Below are positions 22,474 to 33,232 of a stretch of 64,000 bases of DNA, one piece after another (the first letter of the stretch is position 1; every line of letters starts with the position of its first letter). Source of the DNA: Hyposmocoma kahamanoa. Lineage: Eukaryota > Arthropoda > Insecta > Lepidoptera > Cosmopterigidae. The position numbers were made by a program, and so were the translations under genes. The stretch covers positions 2,824,736 through 2,888,735 of the forward strand of contig NW_020653766.1 of assembly GCF_003589595.1 (NCBI RefSeq), given 5' to 3'. The notes under the pieces were generated by a model, which saw only the letters and a list, made by a program, of their open reading frames with translations, was not told the origin of the DNA and did no database searches.

Positions 22474-23279
22474 GTAAGTATAAGTATCTACTCTTGACAG
22501 CTATTTGATAATTATTTCTATATCGAGTTCTTAGGTTTTCGCTTATTTTAATTATTTCTAGTTTTATTGTAAAGTCAAACTTGAAATTCTATACAGTGGC
22601 TGTTACCTCTGATGCATAATCTGTAATATCATCAATATTGCATTCTACATTTGATAGGGCCTAATATGTACATTAGGTTATAGGTAACCGAAACAAGCAA
22701 ATGAACTTGTTAATAAATCCTAGGATCAAATTTACATACTGCTAAAACAATATTAGTATTCGCTACATATCAAAACCGTAGTTAAAAATTACAGTGGATT
22801 GCCATTCTTATAACCGAGCTGGTTTCCCAAAGAACAAGGGCCTATTGGTTTCGATATTAACTCACGTAGAAACAAGTACAATCCAATAAATATTGATGGT
22901 AAATCCACCCTTATATGTTCACTTTACTACTTTGACATCGTCTCAAAAGATCGTCGATCGTCTTCAAAAGAATACGGAATCAAAACCCCGTAAAATTGAT
23001 ATTGTCCCACTATTACACTTTCTTTTAAAATTTTATGACAAAGAAGTCGGTTCGGTTTTGGATGCATCTTGTTTCAACGTCATATACAATTTTATAATCA
23101 CATTGAATTTATAATTACTATATAAAATCAAAATCTGAATATTTCTGTCTTAATAATTACTGATGAATTCAGTTAATAAAATCAGAAAAGGAATTTATTT
23201 AATAATTCAATGTAATATATAGAACCTCAACGTTTAAGATACAGGTAAAACGTGTAAAGTTAAAACGGCAATCAAATAG
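22474..23279. other. Last Pax2/5/8 intron, first part
   Basis: AT-rich and without supported features. The open frame at 22893-23114 has no domain and no splice support. Confidence 0.45.
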
Positions 23280-23500
23280 AACTGCGACAAAATAAAACAA
23301 TGTAGGCGCTAAAATGGCTCCCTGAGGGACACCTGTAAATTTTCGACCGTCCGGTGGTTTCGAGTGATAAAGAGTTTCAGATTTATTCAGCTCTCGAACT
23401 CATTTGTTAACCAGCGGTTGCTGTATGGGTTTAATAGAAAATGCTATTAAATGCTAAATGTTTAACTCTATTGAAAGCTTTCGTTGAAGCAATGTTCTGA
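23280..23500 (-). pseudogene. LINE reverse transcriptase scrap
   Basis: On the minus strand, sequence around 23485-23465 reads like a STKAFNRV motif (the usual D-ASKAFDRV of RT) and 23337-23315 like GVPQGAI (the usual GVPQGS-L). Between them the frame is broken by stops. It is a short decayed non-LTR RT fragment of Jockey/CR1 type. Confidence 0.55.
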
Positions 23501-23604
23501 GAATTGTTCTGAAAATTTAATTTTGTCCGTTTTTGAATTCGGAAATGGATATTTATTTACAAAAATAAAAATTGTTAATTCTCTAATAAATTTACACTAT
23601 AATA

Positions 23605-23859
23605 CACTCCCGGACACATAATTCGAGCCACCTCGCATTTTCAGTGTTAAATACCCTCCGCTTAAACAATGTTTGATTGATCAAAAACTATAAAGGAATT
23701 TTGAAATTAGTATACTAAACGCCTTTTCCATAAATCCATGTTGGAAATTTGGATTTACAAAACCGGGGGAAAACTTTGTCTTCGACGATAAGACTACTTT
23801 TGTATTCTAAGATTTTAAGACAAAAATGCGAGGTGGCTCGAATTATGTGTCCGGAAGTA
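23605..23859. mobile_element. 255 bp MITE with 37 bp near-perfect TIRs, TA duplication
   Basis: The left TIR at 23605-23641 starts CACTCCCGGACACATAATTC and includes GAGCCACCTCGCATTTT. The right end mirrors it with two mismatches at the outermost bases. TA flanks both sides (23603-23604, 23860-23861). The size and TA target are typical of a Tc1/mariner-derived MITE. The TIRs are almost identical, suggesting recent or conserved ends. It lies in the last intron. Confidence 0.8.
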
Positions 23860-24802
23860 TATTTTAGAAAGTAATTTGCCAGTAAAATTATTGATGATGA
23901 AATCGAATTAAATAATTGAACTGAACTCCAGTATTATATATAAAGGCTGAAATAAAATAACTACTTTAAGTTAGTAATAAAATATTTACAACAACGTACA
24001 TATACATATAAATAATAGTGATCGCCTAAGTATCAATAACAAAAAAGTACAATCAATCAGCACCCCAAATTAATACAACAAAGCACATACAATATATCTT
24101 CGCACATTTGTCGCTGGTCCCTGTGGACTGTTACAAAGAGAAGGGTCGGTCTCTAGAGGGCAGGGAATAACTTACAGAGCATTAAATTTAAGTGATTCTG
24201 CTTTTTAAAGTTCTGCAAGAGGGGTAGTGAATTGGATCAATATGGTTGGATTCGATCACAAGGGCTTTCAGTGATCTGTAGATTTGTATTAGAGAATAAA
24301 TAAATAAAACAGTGATGAGAAAACTAGAACTAATCACCGGTAATAATTTAATTATGGAATAGAAATAGAAAACACTTATTGCAATGCCAAAAAAATTGAC
24401 ATAAAGAAATCAATGTAACAGACATTTTAAAATAGATGGCGGTTGTAGCGTATGCAAAAGATCGCACTTGGATAATGAAACAACCGACTGTGAAACTGGT
24501 TTTTTTTACATGTTGAAAAGTCTCATGTGCTTGTAATTTCACAAGCACCCTTACCCTTCAAAACCAAAACTTCGCATTACTGCTTGACGGCAGGAATAAG
24601 TAATGTGGCGGTACTTCTCTGGATGACCTCTCAAAAGGAGGTCTATTACCACTAAGAAAGCTAGCTACTGGTTTTCAGAGGACTCTAATTATATAATATA
24701 ATCTAGACAAAAAAGGAACTAAAGTTTGATTAATATATTTCACTTCACAGGACGGTTGTTATCGTTTTTATTTATTAACATTTTAAACACCTCTTTTTTC
24801 AG
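23860..24802. other. Last Pax2/5/8 intron, final part
   Basis: AT-rich, ending in a good polypyrimidine tract and acceptor (CACCTCTTTTTTCAG). The segment 24528-24650 is a reverse-oriented fragment of repeat family A. The minus-strand frame at 24348-24548 overlaps that repeat and is not a gene. Confidence 0.5.
24528..24650 (-). repeat. Dispersed repeat family A, fragment
   Basis: Reverse-oriented partial copy containing CTTGTAATTTCACAAGCACC, CATTACTGCTTGACGGC and AGGAATAAGTAATGTGGCGG, corresponding to the first half of repeat A. Confidence 0.55.
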
Positions 24803-26220
24803 ATATCAACGCACGCCGTGCGAGCAATAGCTGTCGGCGAACAACGAACAAAATTAAGTGAGAAAGGACACTTTATAACAAAACAACACTTGTGAGAACT
24901 CCAGTTAACCCAAGATCATTCCTTTATGAAATCTCAATTTAAATGTAGATACATTAAATATATCTTTAATTATATGTACAATATGACATTTTTCGATTTA
25001 GGTACACGGCAGTGCGCCGCCAAGTTTTTATTTTAAAGAGGTCAGTAGCTCTAAACTTTGCTTTATTAAAATTTTGTATATGATTTATTTCATTTATACT
25101 CATTAATGTTTAGTTAAATGGATGTAAAATGAGACAGCCAAAGTGTTGATAAATTGTTATTAAGACTATTGTACATAAATGTATTTTAATGAAACTTAAT
25201 GTAATTCATTTAATGTCATTTAATTAGTAATAAGAATTATTTTTTCTTTTACCTCAATTTAGATAAAGTTACTTTAGTTCTGAACTCATACATAAGTGAG
25301 TTTTTTCACATAAACGATATTGTAAGCTGTCCTTTGCACAAGATAGTTATTTTTTTTATATAAAATTGTTATAAATAATTTAACTTATTTTACTTATTTT
25401 GTTAACAAAAACTTTTTCATTATTTATTCCAATGCAAGAATGAAGCTTCGTAACAACAAAATCATTTAAAGTCATCAATTTTTAGTATATTATTAGATTT
25501 ATTTGAAATTACGATGAGATTATTTGTTTTTGTACTTTTTTTAAAAAAGTTAGTTTCTAGATAAAAGAAATGTTAGAAAAAATGGATTTTAAAATAGTTA
25601 ACTTCAAAGTGGTTTACAAATCTAGTTTTTCTAATGTTTTTTCGTGTACAGCCTTGTTTTTAAAACATGTTTTGTAATACAAAAATATTATCTTAATTTT
25701 TGTAAACGAAAAATATTTATAACAAGGTGTATGCCATATAGTAATATATACAATTTGATATGTTCAAACTTGTTTAGATATATGTTATTTTATTTTGTAT
25801 TATTATAATTAGTTGCGAAACTTATCTTTTCCGTCCATTTCTATTTATATTTTTAATTTGTGATCTTTTTTGTAAATATTGCGTAGTACTTAATGCCTGT
25901 CCTTGTTCCTGTGTTTTCTGAGTGTAATGTAAGTTTGCAAAAAAGAATATCTACAAAAAACATTGCTGTACTTAGCTGTACTTTGGTGTCGAATATTTTT
26001 GGTAATACAATGCAAACTTAGATGCACCAGTTAAATTCACATAGAATGCTTTTTTTTTATTATAAATATAAACAAAACATTAACAACATACAGTTTAGAG
26101 GAACGCCAAAGATGGATTGTAATAATACCAGTGTCTCAGTTGTAACAATAATTTTTATAAGATTATTTCTTTAAAGCAATATTTTTCGCCAAAGATAGCA
26201 AATTGAGAAAATAAAAGTTT
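24803..26220 (+). other. sv: Probable terminal exon and 3'UTR of Pax2/5/8
   Basis: A strong acceptor (CACCTCTTTTTTCAG) ends at 24802 and is followed by a GC-richer start and then ~1.4 kb of very AT-rich sequence typical of an insect 3'UTR. Several poly(A) signal candidates occur, and the one at 26210-26215 (AATAAA) is the best late one. If the upstream donor at 22474 is used, the stop TGA straddles the junction and the whole exon is untranslated. If the weaker donor at 22471 is used, eight codons (YQRTPCEQ) follow before TAG. Confidence 0.55.
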
Positions 26221-27240
26221 GGTAAATGCACAAATAATTGACCCTTAAGGCCGATCGCTGAAGGCTGAAAACAGGCTAAACTACAAGTCTAAAATGAATT
26301 CTTTAAGAATATAATATCTAACTTTGCACATAATTTTTAAATGGAGATATTTCTGTTTAAATACTACCTTGAAAAACTTGAAAATTCCCAGTGATTTGAA
26401 ATGGAACGGGACGCCACGCACCCGCTGCCCCGTCAGTCACCATTGGGCGCTTGTCGACGTCGGATCTGTGTCAAATCTTTTCCGCTTGCTCTTATTTTAT
26501 TCACATTAATTTTCACCACTTCGCGGTTTGACTGCATTATATACATATATCATCATTTTGTGTTGAACTTCCCGTGGCACACTTCCGTGTCCCCAAAATA
26601 CTTTGCATTAAATAAAATTACGCTTTCCACTAGTTGTACTAATTCTTTTCTCAAATATTTAACAGTGTTACTGTTTATGCTACTGTTTTTATTACTGTTT
26701 TTCTCAAAGACTTTGTAGTGCTGTACCCGCGCAAGGTGGCAGATCAGACTTTGATGATATATTAAGGTATCGTTTCTATAATAAAACTCACGTTATTACG
26801 TATTATGTTTAGGGCTACTTCAAATTTAGACGCTTGTAGAAGCGCTACAGTGCACTCGCAAAGCCACTGTCATGACCAATGATCGGAAAAAGGTGCTCCA
26901 CACATATAGTTACATGTATACACATATCTACAAGGAGCGTCGTACAGTTGTTAAAACCACCAAATATTAATTAATTACCTTTTCGAATTCCGGATTTCCG
27001 GAAATGGTTTTACTATAACGTAGGACAAACTACTGACCTGGGAAGTCGACGTTGGGTTTGAAAGTAATTCTAATATTGCCTTGTAAAAAAATGCAGTACA
27101 TAACCGACAGCTTTGTTGCCGTTCCGTGAATGTGACGATCAATATGCGGGGCTCAGTGCGGTATTTAAAGCTAGCGAGGGACGGAGATTAACCATTCTCG
27201 TAACTTTTTTATTCTCTCCTTTAGTAAGAGGTCCAGAGGT
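26221..27240. other. Intergenic sequence downstream of Pax2/5/8
   Basis: The open frames at 26324-26718 show no domain or splice context. No repeat copy recognised. I see nothing to annotate. Confidence 0.5.
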
Positions 27241-27415
27241 ATATGCTTAGTTGGCATAGCGTCTGGCATGGTTTGCTAGAAGACGTCGGTTCGATTCTAA
27301 CCGGATCGAAGGAATTTTTTCTGAGTGTTCGATCTTTGTATTAATAATTATAGCAGGCTGGTGGAGTAATTTCACATGAAAAATAAATGCATATTAATTC
27401 AATAAAAATTTAAAT
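27241..27415 (+). repeat. SINE family S1 (tRNA half plus tail)
   Basis: A-box-like GCTTAGTTGGCATAGCGTC, B box GGTTCGATTC, then GGATCGAAGGAATTTTTTCT and a tail ending TTCAATAAAAATTTAAAT. It lacks the AGCGACATC 5' module found in other copies. The tRNA-like part does not fold as a tRNA and is a retroposon head. Confidence 0.75.
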
Positions 27416-27928
27416 CTCTAGTAAATACATCGCCAGTACAGTACATCTCTAGTATAAAGATTTTTTAATTAATGTGTTTCCTTATAGATAAGTGTGGTGA
27501 CTCCAACGTATGCGCATCTCCCGCGTAACTATAGCGCTTCTATAAGCATCTAATTTGAAGGCGCCCTTAGGTCTACCAGAATTTCATGATTAATGGGGCA
27601 TTTGAAAATATATACGTTAACAACACTGGTATAATTGGACTAAAACGTTCTTGATACTTGGAGTTTTTAACGTCCTACGCATGAGATGTGTCGAATAGGC
27701 ATCGAGTATATAACCAGAAATAGAGACGAAATGCCATTTAATTTGTTTGAAAACTATTCTGCCAAATCATTACGGCGACAACTGCGCCCTGATTCGCGAG
27801 CCCGAATTCAAAACAATTGGCGAGTGTCAATTGTTCCACTTCAAATCGACGAGTTTAATTTGATTTTGGCTTTGATTGGCTTGCTATAATGGGTAATTAA
27901 TAGATTCAGGCGTTCTTTGCGTCCTTAA
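27416..27928. other. Intergenic, no recognised feature
   Basis: The open frame at 27686-27889 has no known domain. A CTTGCTATAAT word at about 27880 recurs at 28170 on the other side of the following MITE. Confidence 0.4.
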
Positions 27929-28168
27929 TAATATAAATGGAAGTAAATTTATTTGCTGCTCCGCGAACCCAGTGAAGGTTAAATCGTGCAAAATAGATGC
28001 GCTTGTGTTGAATATTTTTCATGTAGTTCATTATCCCACTCTCCCCTTGCATAAAATTATATTATATTATATTATATTATATTTATTTATTTTATACGGA
28101 GAGAGAACGAAGGAAATTTAACCTTCACTTGGTTCGCGGAGCAAATTAATTTACTTCCATTTTTATTA
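27929..28168. mobile_element. 240 bp MITE with long TIRs
   Basis: The outer ends are TAATATAAATGGAAGTAAAT (left) and its mirror with few mismatches (right). The inverted repeat runs about 50 bp and includes CTCCGCGAACC and GTGAAGGTTAAAT. The interior contains an ATATT microsatellite at 28050-28090. A CTTGCTATAAT word flanks it at some distance on both sides, but a tight target duplication is not obvious. Confidence 0.6.
28050..28090. repeat. ATATT pentanucleotide microsatellite
   Basis: About six to seven tandem TATAT/ATATT units inside the MITE loop. Simple repeat. Confidence 0.8.
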
Positions 28169-28724
28169 CCTTGCTATAATAGACGAAAATTGCAAAATTA
28201 CATATTTAATATTTAATTACCGATGAAATGTGATTAAGTTTGTTTTGTAATTAGATGTTTTCCTGTTTTCCCCACACCACCGAATGGAACAGCCACCATT
28301 GTTATTATCTTTATTATTGATATTATCTTTATTAAAATTAATACAAGATTATTTTTGGAGACGTACACACAGGCCATTTCTTGGTGCCTTAGGTACTATT
28401 TCAGATTTTTGAGAATTGATATTTAAAAGTGATATAAGGCCTATTTGCCTGATGTGATGCTAGGCTTGGATGGCTCTTATTTCGTCTCTAGTTCTGGTTA
28501 TATACTCGATGTGAATAAGTTACGTCTTATTGCGTCCTTGTACGAACCTTCGCCGTTGACGAAATTTAGGGCAATGTATTTCCCGTTGACTTCTTCCAAT
28601 CTAGAACTAATATATGTCAAAAACGGTCCATCAATTGTTATGTCAAACATAACATACACATACCAACACACTTTCGTTTCACGACCTTTAATCTTACTCT
28701 ATTAATCTCTCTCTTTTTACTACC
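28169..28724. other. Intergenic, no recognised feature
   Basis: The open frame at 28445-28705 lacks recognisable domains. Its sequence is of intermediate composition and could be an old repeat. Confidence 0.4.
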
Positions 28725-28915
28725 TCCGCGGGCAAACGGTTACCATACCGGACTGCCACGCAGAGGTCCCAAGATTGATTCCCGGGCCGGGAGAAGTTTG
28801 TATAGCCTACATTTATTTTTCTCGTGCGTTTGGCTTCCCTAGTGCGTAGTAGATTCTGGTAGACTTTATTATTCATCTCCCCAAAGGTCGCCACAACACG
28901 CGGTGTGGCTTTGCT
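28725..28915 (+). repeat. tRNA-derived SINE, family S2
   Basis: A-box-like GCAAACGGTTACCATACCGG, B-box-like AAGATTGATTCCCGGGCC, then the family S2 body TTGTATAGCCTACATTTATT and TCTCGTGCGTTTGG. This is the best preserved S2 head in the window. Confidence 0.65.
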
Positions 28916-29735
28916 TATATCTAGCTTTTATATATTTATTTCGAATTAAAGATGTATTTGAATACGAAATACATTCATTGTTAGTTTGCTAATGAAAGTC
29001 TCTATGGTTACGGGCATAGATACATATTTCAATCCTCCACCGCGATCTGAAGATGGATCCCTCAACGCCTTGGAATGGAGTATTTGGTCTACAAGACGCC
29101 GCATCACCCCTTCGTCTTTGACATGTCACTAGCAAATTTCTACACCCTTCTACCTCCTACGTACAACAATTGTACAATCCTGGTACCATCCGACGTGTAT
29201 CATTATAATTTAAATCATTTGATAATGGCAAGTGGAAAGTATCAAACGTGTTCAATCATAGTTACCCGTCAATAGATATGTCAAATTGAGTTTGCCATAT
29301 GACTTTTTTTAAATTTCATATCACGCAGTTCTAGTATGCAAAGAAACCTGTTTTTACTATGGTTGTAACTTTGTGCATTTACTCAAAGAATCTATTTCTG
29401 TACATGAATATCTACTCATTTATTATAAAGAAGATTAAAAAAATAATAATTATCCTATTTATTTATCTTACTTTGGAGTTGCTTTTTTTTTAATAAAGCA
29501 TATCGATTTAAGTGATATATTCCATGTCATCATGTACTTATTTTAGTGAAAAGAAAAAAAAATATTGTTTAATTTTTTCTAAGTGTATTTGTAAGGCAAT
29601 CGCACCAGTACGAAAATAAAGGCATATGAGTTTATAAAAATGATAGTATTTTTTTAATGACTTTTTTTGATATTTCGAAATTTTTCTTTTACTGCGTATT
29701 GGCTCAGCGCTAACGATCTCATGCTACTACTATAA
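28916..29735. other. Intergenic, no recognised feature
   Basis: AT-rich. The frame at 29075-29275 has no domain and no splice support. Nothing else seen. Confidence 0.45.
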
Positions 29736-30142
29736 TGTCGGGTTCACAAGTCTTCCAGTTGCGTTTTTCGCTTGCTTGCATAACTCGTTTCACGCGTACG
29801 CAAAGATCTATCGCGTACGCTTAGGCAGGACTGTTCACGAGTCGCTCGCTTGAGCCGGTCGCTTGCATTGCATTGCTTAAGTTTGATATCTAGCAAGCTT
29901 GATATTTCCATGCAAGCAACAGGGAACGTTTGCCGAGGACAGCACCACTGGCCAATCACAGAGCAGCGGCCGTCCACGCGTCGACTACAACCAAATCAAA
30001 GGCAACAACGGCAAACAACAAAGGCAACGCGCAAGTCCCTCCGCAACGCAAACGCCTTTGGGCGGAAGGCAGATTTCAATGCCATGTACCCAGACAACGC
30101 AGGCAGACGAAAAACGCAACTGAAAATCTCGTCAACTCGGCA
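29736..30142. mobile_element. 407 bp MITE with TAA target duplication, Harbinger-like
   Basis: The TIRs are about 45 bp: left TGTCGGGTTCACAAGTCTTC, then CAGTTGCGTTTTTCG, with the right end inverted (AGTTGCGTTTTTCG perfect, outer part ~75%). TAA flanks both ends (29733-29735, 30143-30145), the three-base duplication expected of PIF/Harbinger. The overlapping open frames at 29850-30248 lie within it and are not genes. Confidence 0.65.
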
Positions 30143-30533
30143 TAAATCTGAATGTAAATACACCATAACTGTAATTTACTTCTTCGTTATTTATTTTATT
30201 TTACTGGATAAGGTACAACAACAGATTACAGATTTGAATATATATTAACAACACTATGCTACATGAATGGATATAAACTTGCAATCCAATTATAGCTATA
30301 TACAACGCTTTAGTAAAAACAGTGGACATTTGATACCTAGAAGAAATTATTTAAATATGCTTAACAAATAAAAAACAAGATATTAAAAAAAGAACATAAA
30401 GCTTACGTAAAGAAATCAAGGTGGTGGATTCGAATGTAGGAATCTTCTAAAACTGTTATACCTAACTCCCATTAAACAGATCACGATCAGAACAGATGTC
30501 ATTGTAATATCTACACATTCTGGATATCGGGCT
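30143..30533. other. Intergenic, no recognised feature
   Basis: AT-rich, nothing supported. Confidence 0.45.
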
Positions 30534-30541
30534 ATTACTCG

Positions 30542-30817
30542 CATTGACTTACAAATAAATGGATGACGGGTCTAATACAAAAACCACAAAAAAAAATGTT
30601 CCAAGTCAACCTATTTAAACGTAGTGACATGTAAAGGAATATGAAAAAGCTTTTAAATTGTAATGTCATCGCAGTACTGTCTAATTTTGCTTGCTTCGCC
30701 GTCAGTCAAACAAACGAAGACTAAAGCGTGAATGACGCTCTGTATACGATTTTAACGCCCTATAAGTTCGGACACTTTTTAGCGCGGACCCGACGTCCAT
30801 ATAATTGTAAGTCAATA
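30542..30817. mobile_element. hAT-like MITE, copy 1
   Basis: Ends CATTGACTTACAAATAAATG (left) and the inverted CAATTATATGGACG version (right). Perfect 8 bp target duplication ATTACTCG at 30534-30541 and 30818-30825. Interior landmarks GGTCTAATACAAAAACCAC and CACTTTTTAGCGCGGACCCG are shared with the copies at 39088 and 49035. Eight-base duplications point to the hAT (or P) mode of insertion. No coding capacity. Confidence 0.85.
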
Positions 30818-31323
30818 ATTACTCGAGACATTGTTGATAGCATGTAGAATTCATAATAGTTGGGGTATACGTACAGAACGTGTTGTCATCCCAATTGTTT
30901 AGCTTTTCGCGGGCAGCATTTAAGCCAATGGTAATCTTTATTTCAAATTAATTTGTTTACTGCCAACTGAAAAAAAAATTGTCATTTCGGAATATCATGT
31001 CTAAAACTGTGTTTATCCCAATTTATCCTGTTTTGGTTCAAGAATCATGGTTTTAAATAATAAATTGTATTGAATGCTGGATTGTTTAATTGGCGGCATT
31101 ATCAAACCACTATTATGGCATACTAAATCATTTGAAAAATCAGGTTAGTTCCGAGCTTTCATGTCTTTTCGAAAGAATTAATAAATTTTTCCCGTAGCTG
31201 TTATCATAAGTCGAAAACGTAAAATGTTAAACATACTGTAAATGAAACTGAATGATAGACAAATTGAAAATTGAAAAAAAGCACTGTTAATTTTCATTAG
31301 CTATATCCAAATAAAGTCTTAAA

Positions 31324-31722
31324 ATGCGTACGCGCGATTTGAAATGTTTGTGTAAGTCTAAAAAAAGACTGTATTGTTTGTGCGGAAAGACGAACCAATT
31401 TGGCAAAAAAATCATGTGCTCATGCCAGATATACAATAAACAAAAAAGTACAGACACCTCGCCCTATGAGGTAAATTGTGATTTTGAATATAAAGAGTCC
31501 TGCATTCAAAAATTGTTTAAAAAATGTGGATTAAGACAAGAAGTAAGAGCACCACAAAATGCAGCTATCCAATACGATCGACGTTTGTACAGAATTGGAT
31601 GTAATTTAGAAACTGACTGCTATACTAAAGAATATCGCAATTACGATCCTTGCGTAATTCCAGACAAGGAAGATGAAGTCAAGATAAAGAAACAAACGGT
31701 AAAGAAGGAGAAAGTCAAAAAG
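31324..31722 (+). CDS. Unknown Cys/Lys-rich protein, exon 1
   Basis: I do not recognise this gene. The ATG at 31324 has an in-frame TAA nine bases before it, so it is a natural start. The exon encodes 133 residues: a Cys-dense N-terminus with paired Cys (KCLCKSKK, YCLCGKTN, MCSCQIYN), a TDTSPYEVNCDF segment, a Cys-containing middle and a Lys-rich end. There is no signal peptide or membrane segment, so a cytosolic or nuclear protein is likely. A donor AAG/GTAATT at 31722 keeps phase 0 with the acceptor at 33157, which opens a further 24 codons. Read through, the ORF stops at 31740. The TDTSPY string also occurs in the minus-strand gene at 37403-38286, perhaps a distant relative. Function unknown. 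Confidence 0.6.
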
Positions 31723-31746
31723 GTAATTGAGGATTTTTAGTAAAAC

Positions 31747-31975
31747 TAGAGCGTCTTGTGAAAGAGTCCGTTCATTAACCGCTACACCTGTTTCTGCACA
31801 AGCAGTAAATAACGTTGCATTTGAAGGATTATTGTTGGTGATGACACTACAGACACATAGGACTTGACAACTTTAAATCTCAAAGTGACGATAGCAGTGA
31901 TAGCGCCACTCAAGTCTTTGCGATTTATAACTCTTGAGTGGCTTTGCAACTGTTATGAACAGGCGTGTCACTCAA
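31747..31975 (+). repeat. Dispersed repeat family A
   Basis: Plus-orientation, moderately diverged copy inside the intron of the Cys-rich gene, with CAAGCAGTAAATAACGTTGC, CAAAGTGACGATAGC and GAGTGGCTTTGCAACTG landmarks. Confidence 0.55.
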
Positions 31976-32464
31976 ACCTTTTCTTTCAGTAGAAATTTTA
32001 TAAAGTGAAATGTGACCTCACCTTTATATAGTGAAAGTATCCATAATACTAAAAAACACTTGGGTAAAAGTTATTCGCTTTTTAACATTTCTTTTGCACT
32101 CTATCGTTACTACAGTGCAAAATTTTGGAACATTTTTTTATGGCATGTATTGAAGTGACCATTTTAAATTTGCAAAAGCAGCAGTCAAAAAATCTAAACG
32201 GTCACCTTTTTTAATGATTGATCCTCTTTCTCTGAGACGTAAAATTAATTAAACCAATGGATATTTTAATCTGTTCAGTGCTACGCAAATAAATTTCAAT
32301 TTGTATAAATAACTTTCATAGTTTTATGTGCCTCAAGACTAAGACTCAAAATTTTATTTTTAATGCTCATCTTGACAGATACTTATTTTCAAAACTAAGT
32401 GAATGTTGACTATATTTGAATACTAATATTACAATAATTATATCATAAGTTGGCCTAAAAACAT

Positions 32465-32585
32465 ATTCGGAAACGCAAGCAAATTGGCTTCTGGCACTCG
32501 TCGGCCCCTACCGGGGTACGCTCGCTTCACTCGCACTGTTCGTTCTGCTTTTTCGTATACTAACCTAACCTACTCAATGGAGGGC
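32465..32585 (+). repeat. GC-rich repeat family B
   Basis: About 115 bp, beginning GCAAGCAAATTGGCTTCTGG and ending TTCGTATACTAACCTAACCT. Two further copies lie at 35941-36055 and 36062-36185. The CTCGCTTCACTCGC / CTTCGCTCGCTCGG core is self-similar. Its family is unknown to me. Confidence 0.6.
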
Positions 32586-32845
32586 GCAACAAAGCAACCA
32601 ACATTTATTAGGAGATCAATGTCAAAAAATATACTGGTAATAAATGTCATGATAAAAAAAGGGATCAAATATTGTTTTTGAATACCAAATATTAATTAAG
32701 TATGCTTGAACATAATAGTGTTACCTTGAATGCAGTTCATTTATAATTTGTCCGTAGGTCAACCAATATGGATGATTAAAAAAGATCTTTACAATAGATC
32801 AACTTTGAGGATCAAATAATATTATCCCTTTTTATATTTAGTAAT

Positions 32846-33007
32846 AATAACGCACACACTCACCATAGCCCCTAGGGAAACCCTGAGTCGCGGGTGCCAT
32901 GGACACACACGTAGATAACCACAAATTACACCCAAACTCACGAGAGAAATAAGCCTGGGACTTCTGCGTGGCATAGTAACTGTTCGGCCACGAAGGCAAT
33001 TTCTAGC
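32846..33007 (-). repeat. SINE family S2, minus orientation
   Basis: Shares TAGGGAAACCCTGAGTCGCGGGTGCC and CCCAAACTCACGAGAGAAAT with 1617-1850. The B-box region is degenerate. It lies in the intron of the Cys-rich gene. Confidence 0.55.
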
Positions 33008-33157
33008 TCAAGCTATTTACTGTCATGGACCCTTCTAAATCCCAAAACATGATTGAACCCTTTTGTTTAAAATAGAGTTTGTTATTAGTAAAGTCAATGA
33101 AATAGAAGCTGGTGACACAATTATAGCCCAAGTCTTATTGTTTCTTTTTTATTTCAG

Positions 33158-33232
33158 GCACAAAAACAACTCAAATGCGTAGTTGCATGTTCCGAAAATG
33201 TGATTACTTCAAGCGACGTGTGTAGTGATTAA
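33158..33232 (+). CDS. Unknown Cys/Lys-rich protein, exon 2
   Basis: A strong acceptor (TTTCTTTTTTATTTCAG) precedes 33158. In phase 0 with exon 1 it reads AQKQLKCVVACSENVITSSD, then VCSD and TAA at 33230-33232. The three further cysteines fit the Cys-rich character of exon 1, and the excellent polypyrimidine tract plus phase agreement support splicing. The predicted protein is 157 residues. RNA evidence is needed to confirm the join across the 1.4 kb intron. Confidence 0.55.
   Translation, partial: AQKQLKCVVACSENVITSSDVCSD

Noticed and set aside
27241..27330. Functional tRNA gene
   Set aside because: A- and B-box-like motifs are present, but the arms do not form a cloverleaf, and the same sequence recurs with a common non-tRNA tail, so it is a SINE head.
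29850..30248. Gln/Arg-rich protein gene
   Set aside because: Three overlapping frames of similar length lie entirely within or across a Harbinger-type MITE, with no domain and no splice sites needed or present.
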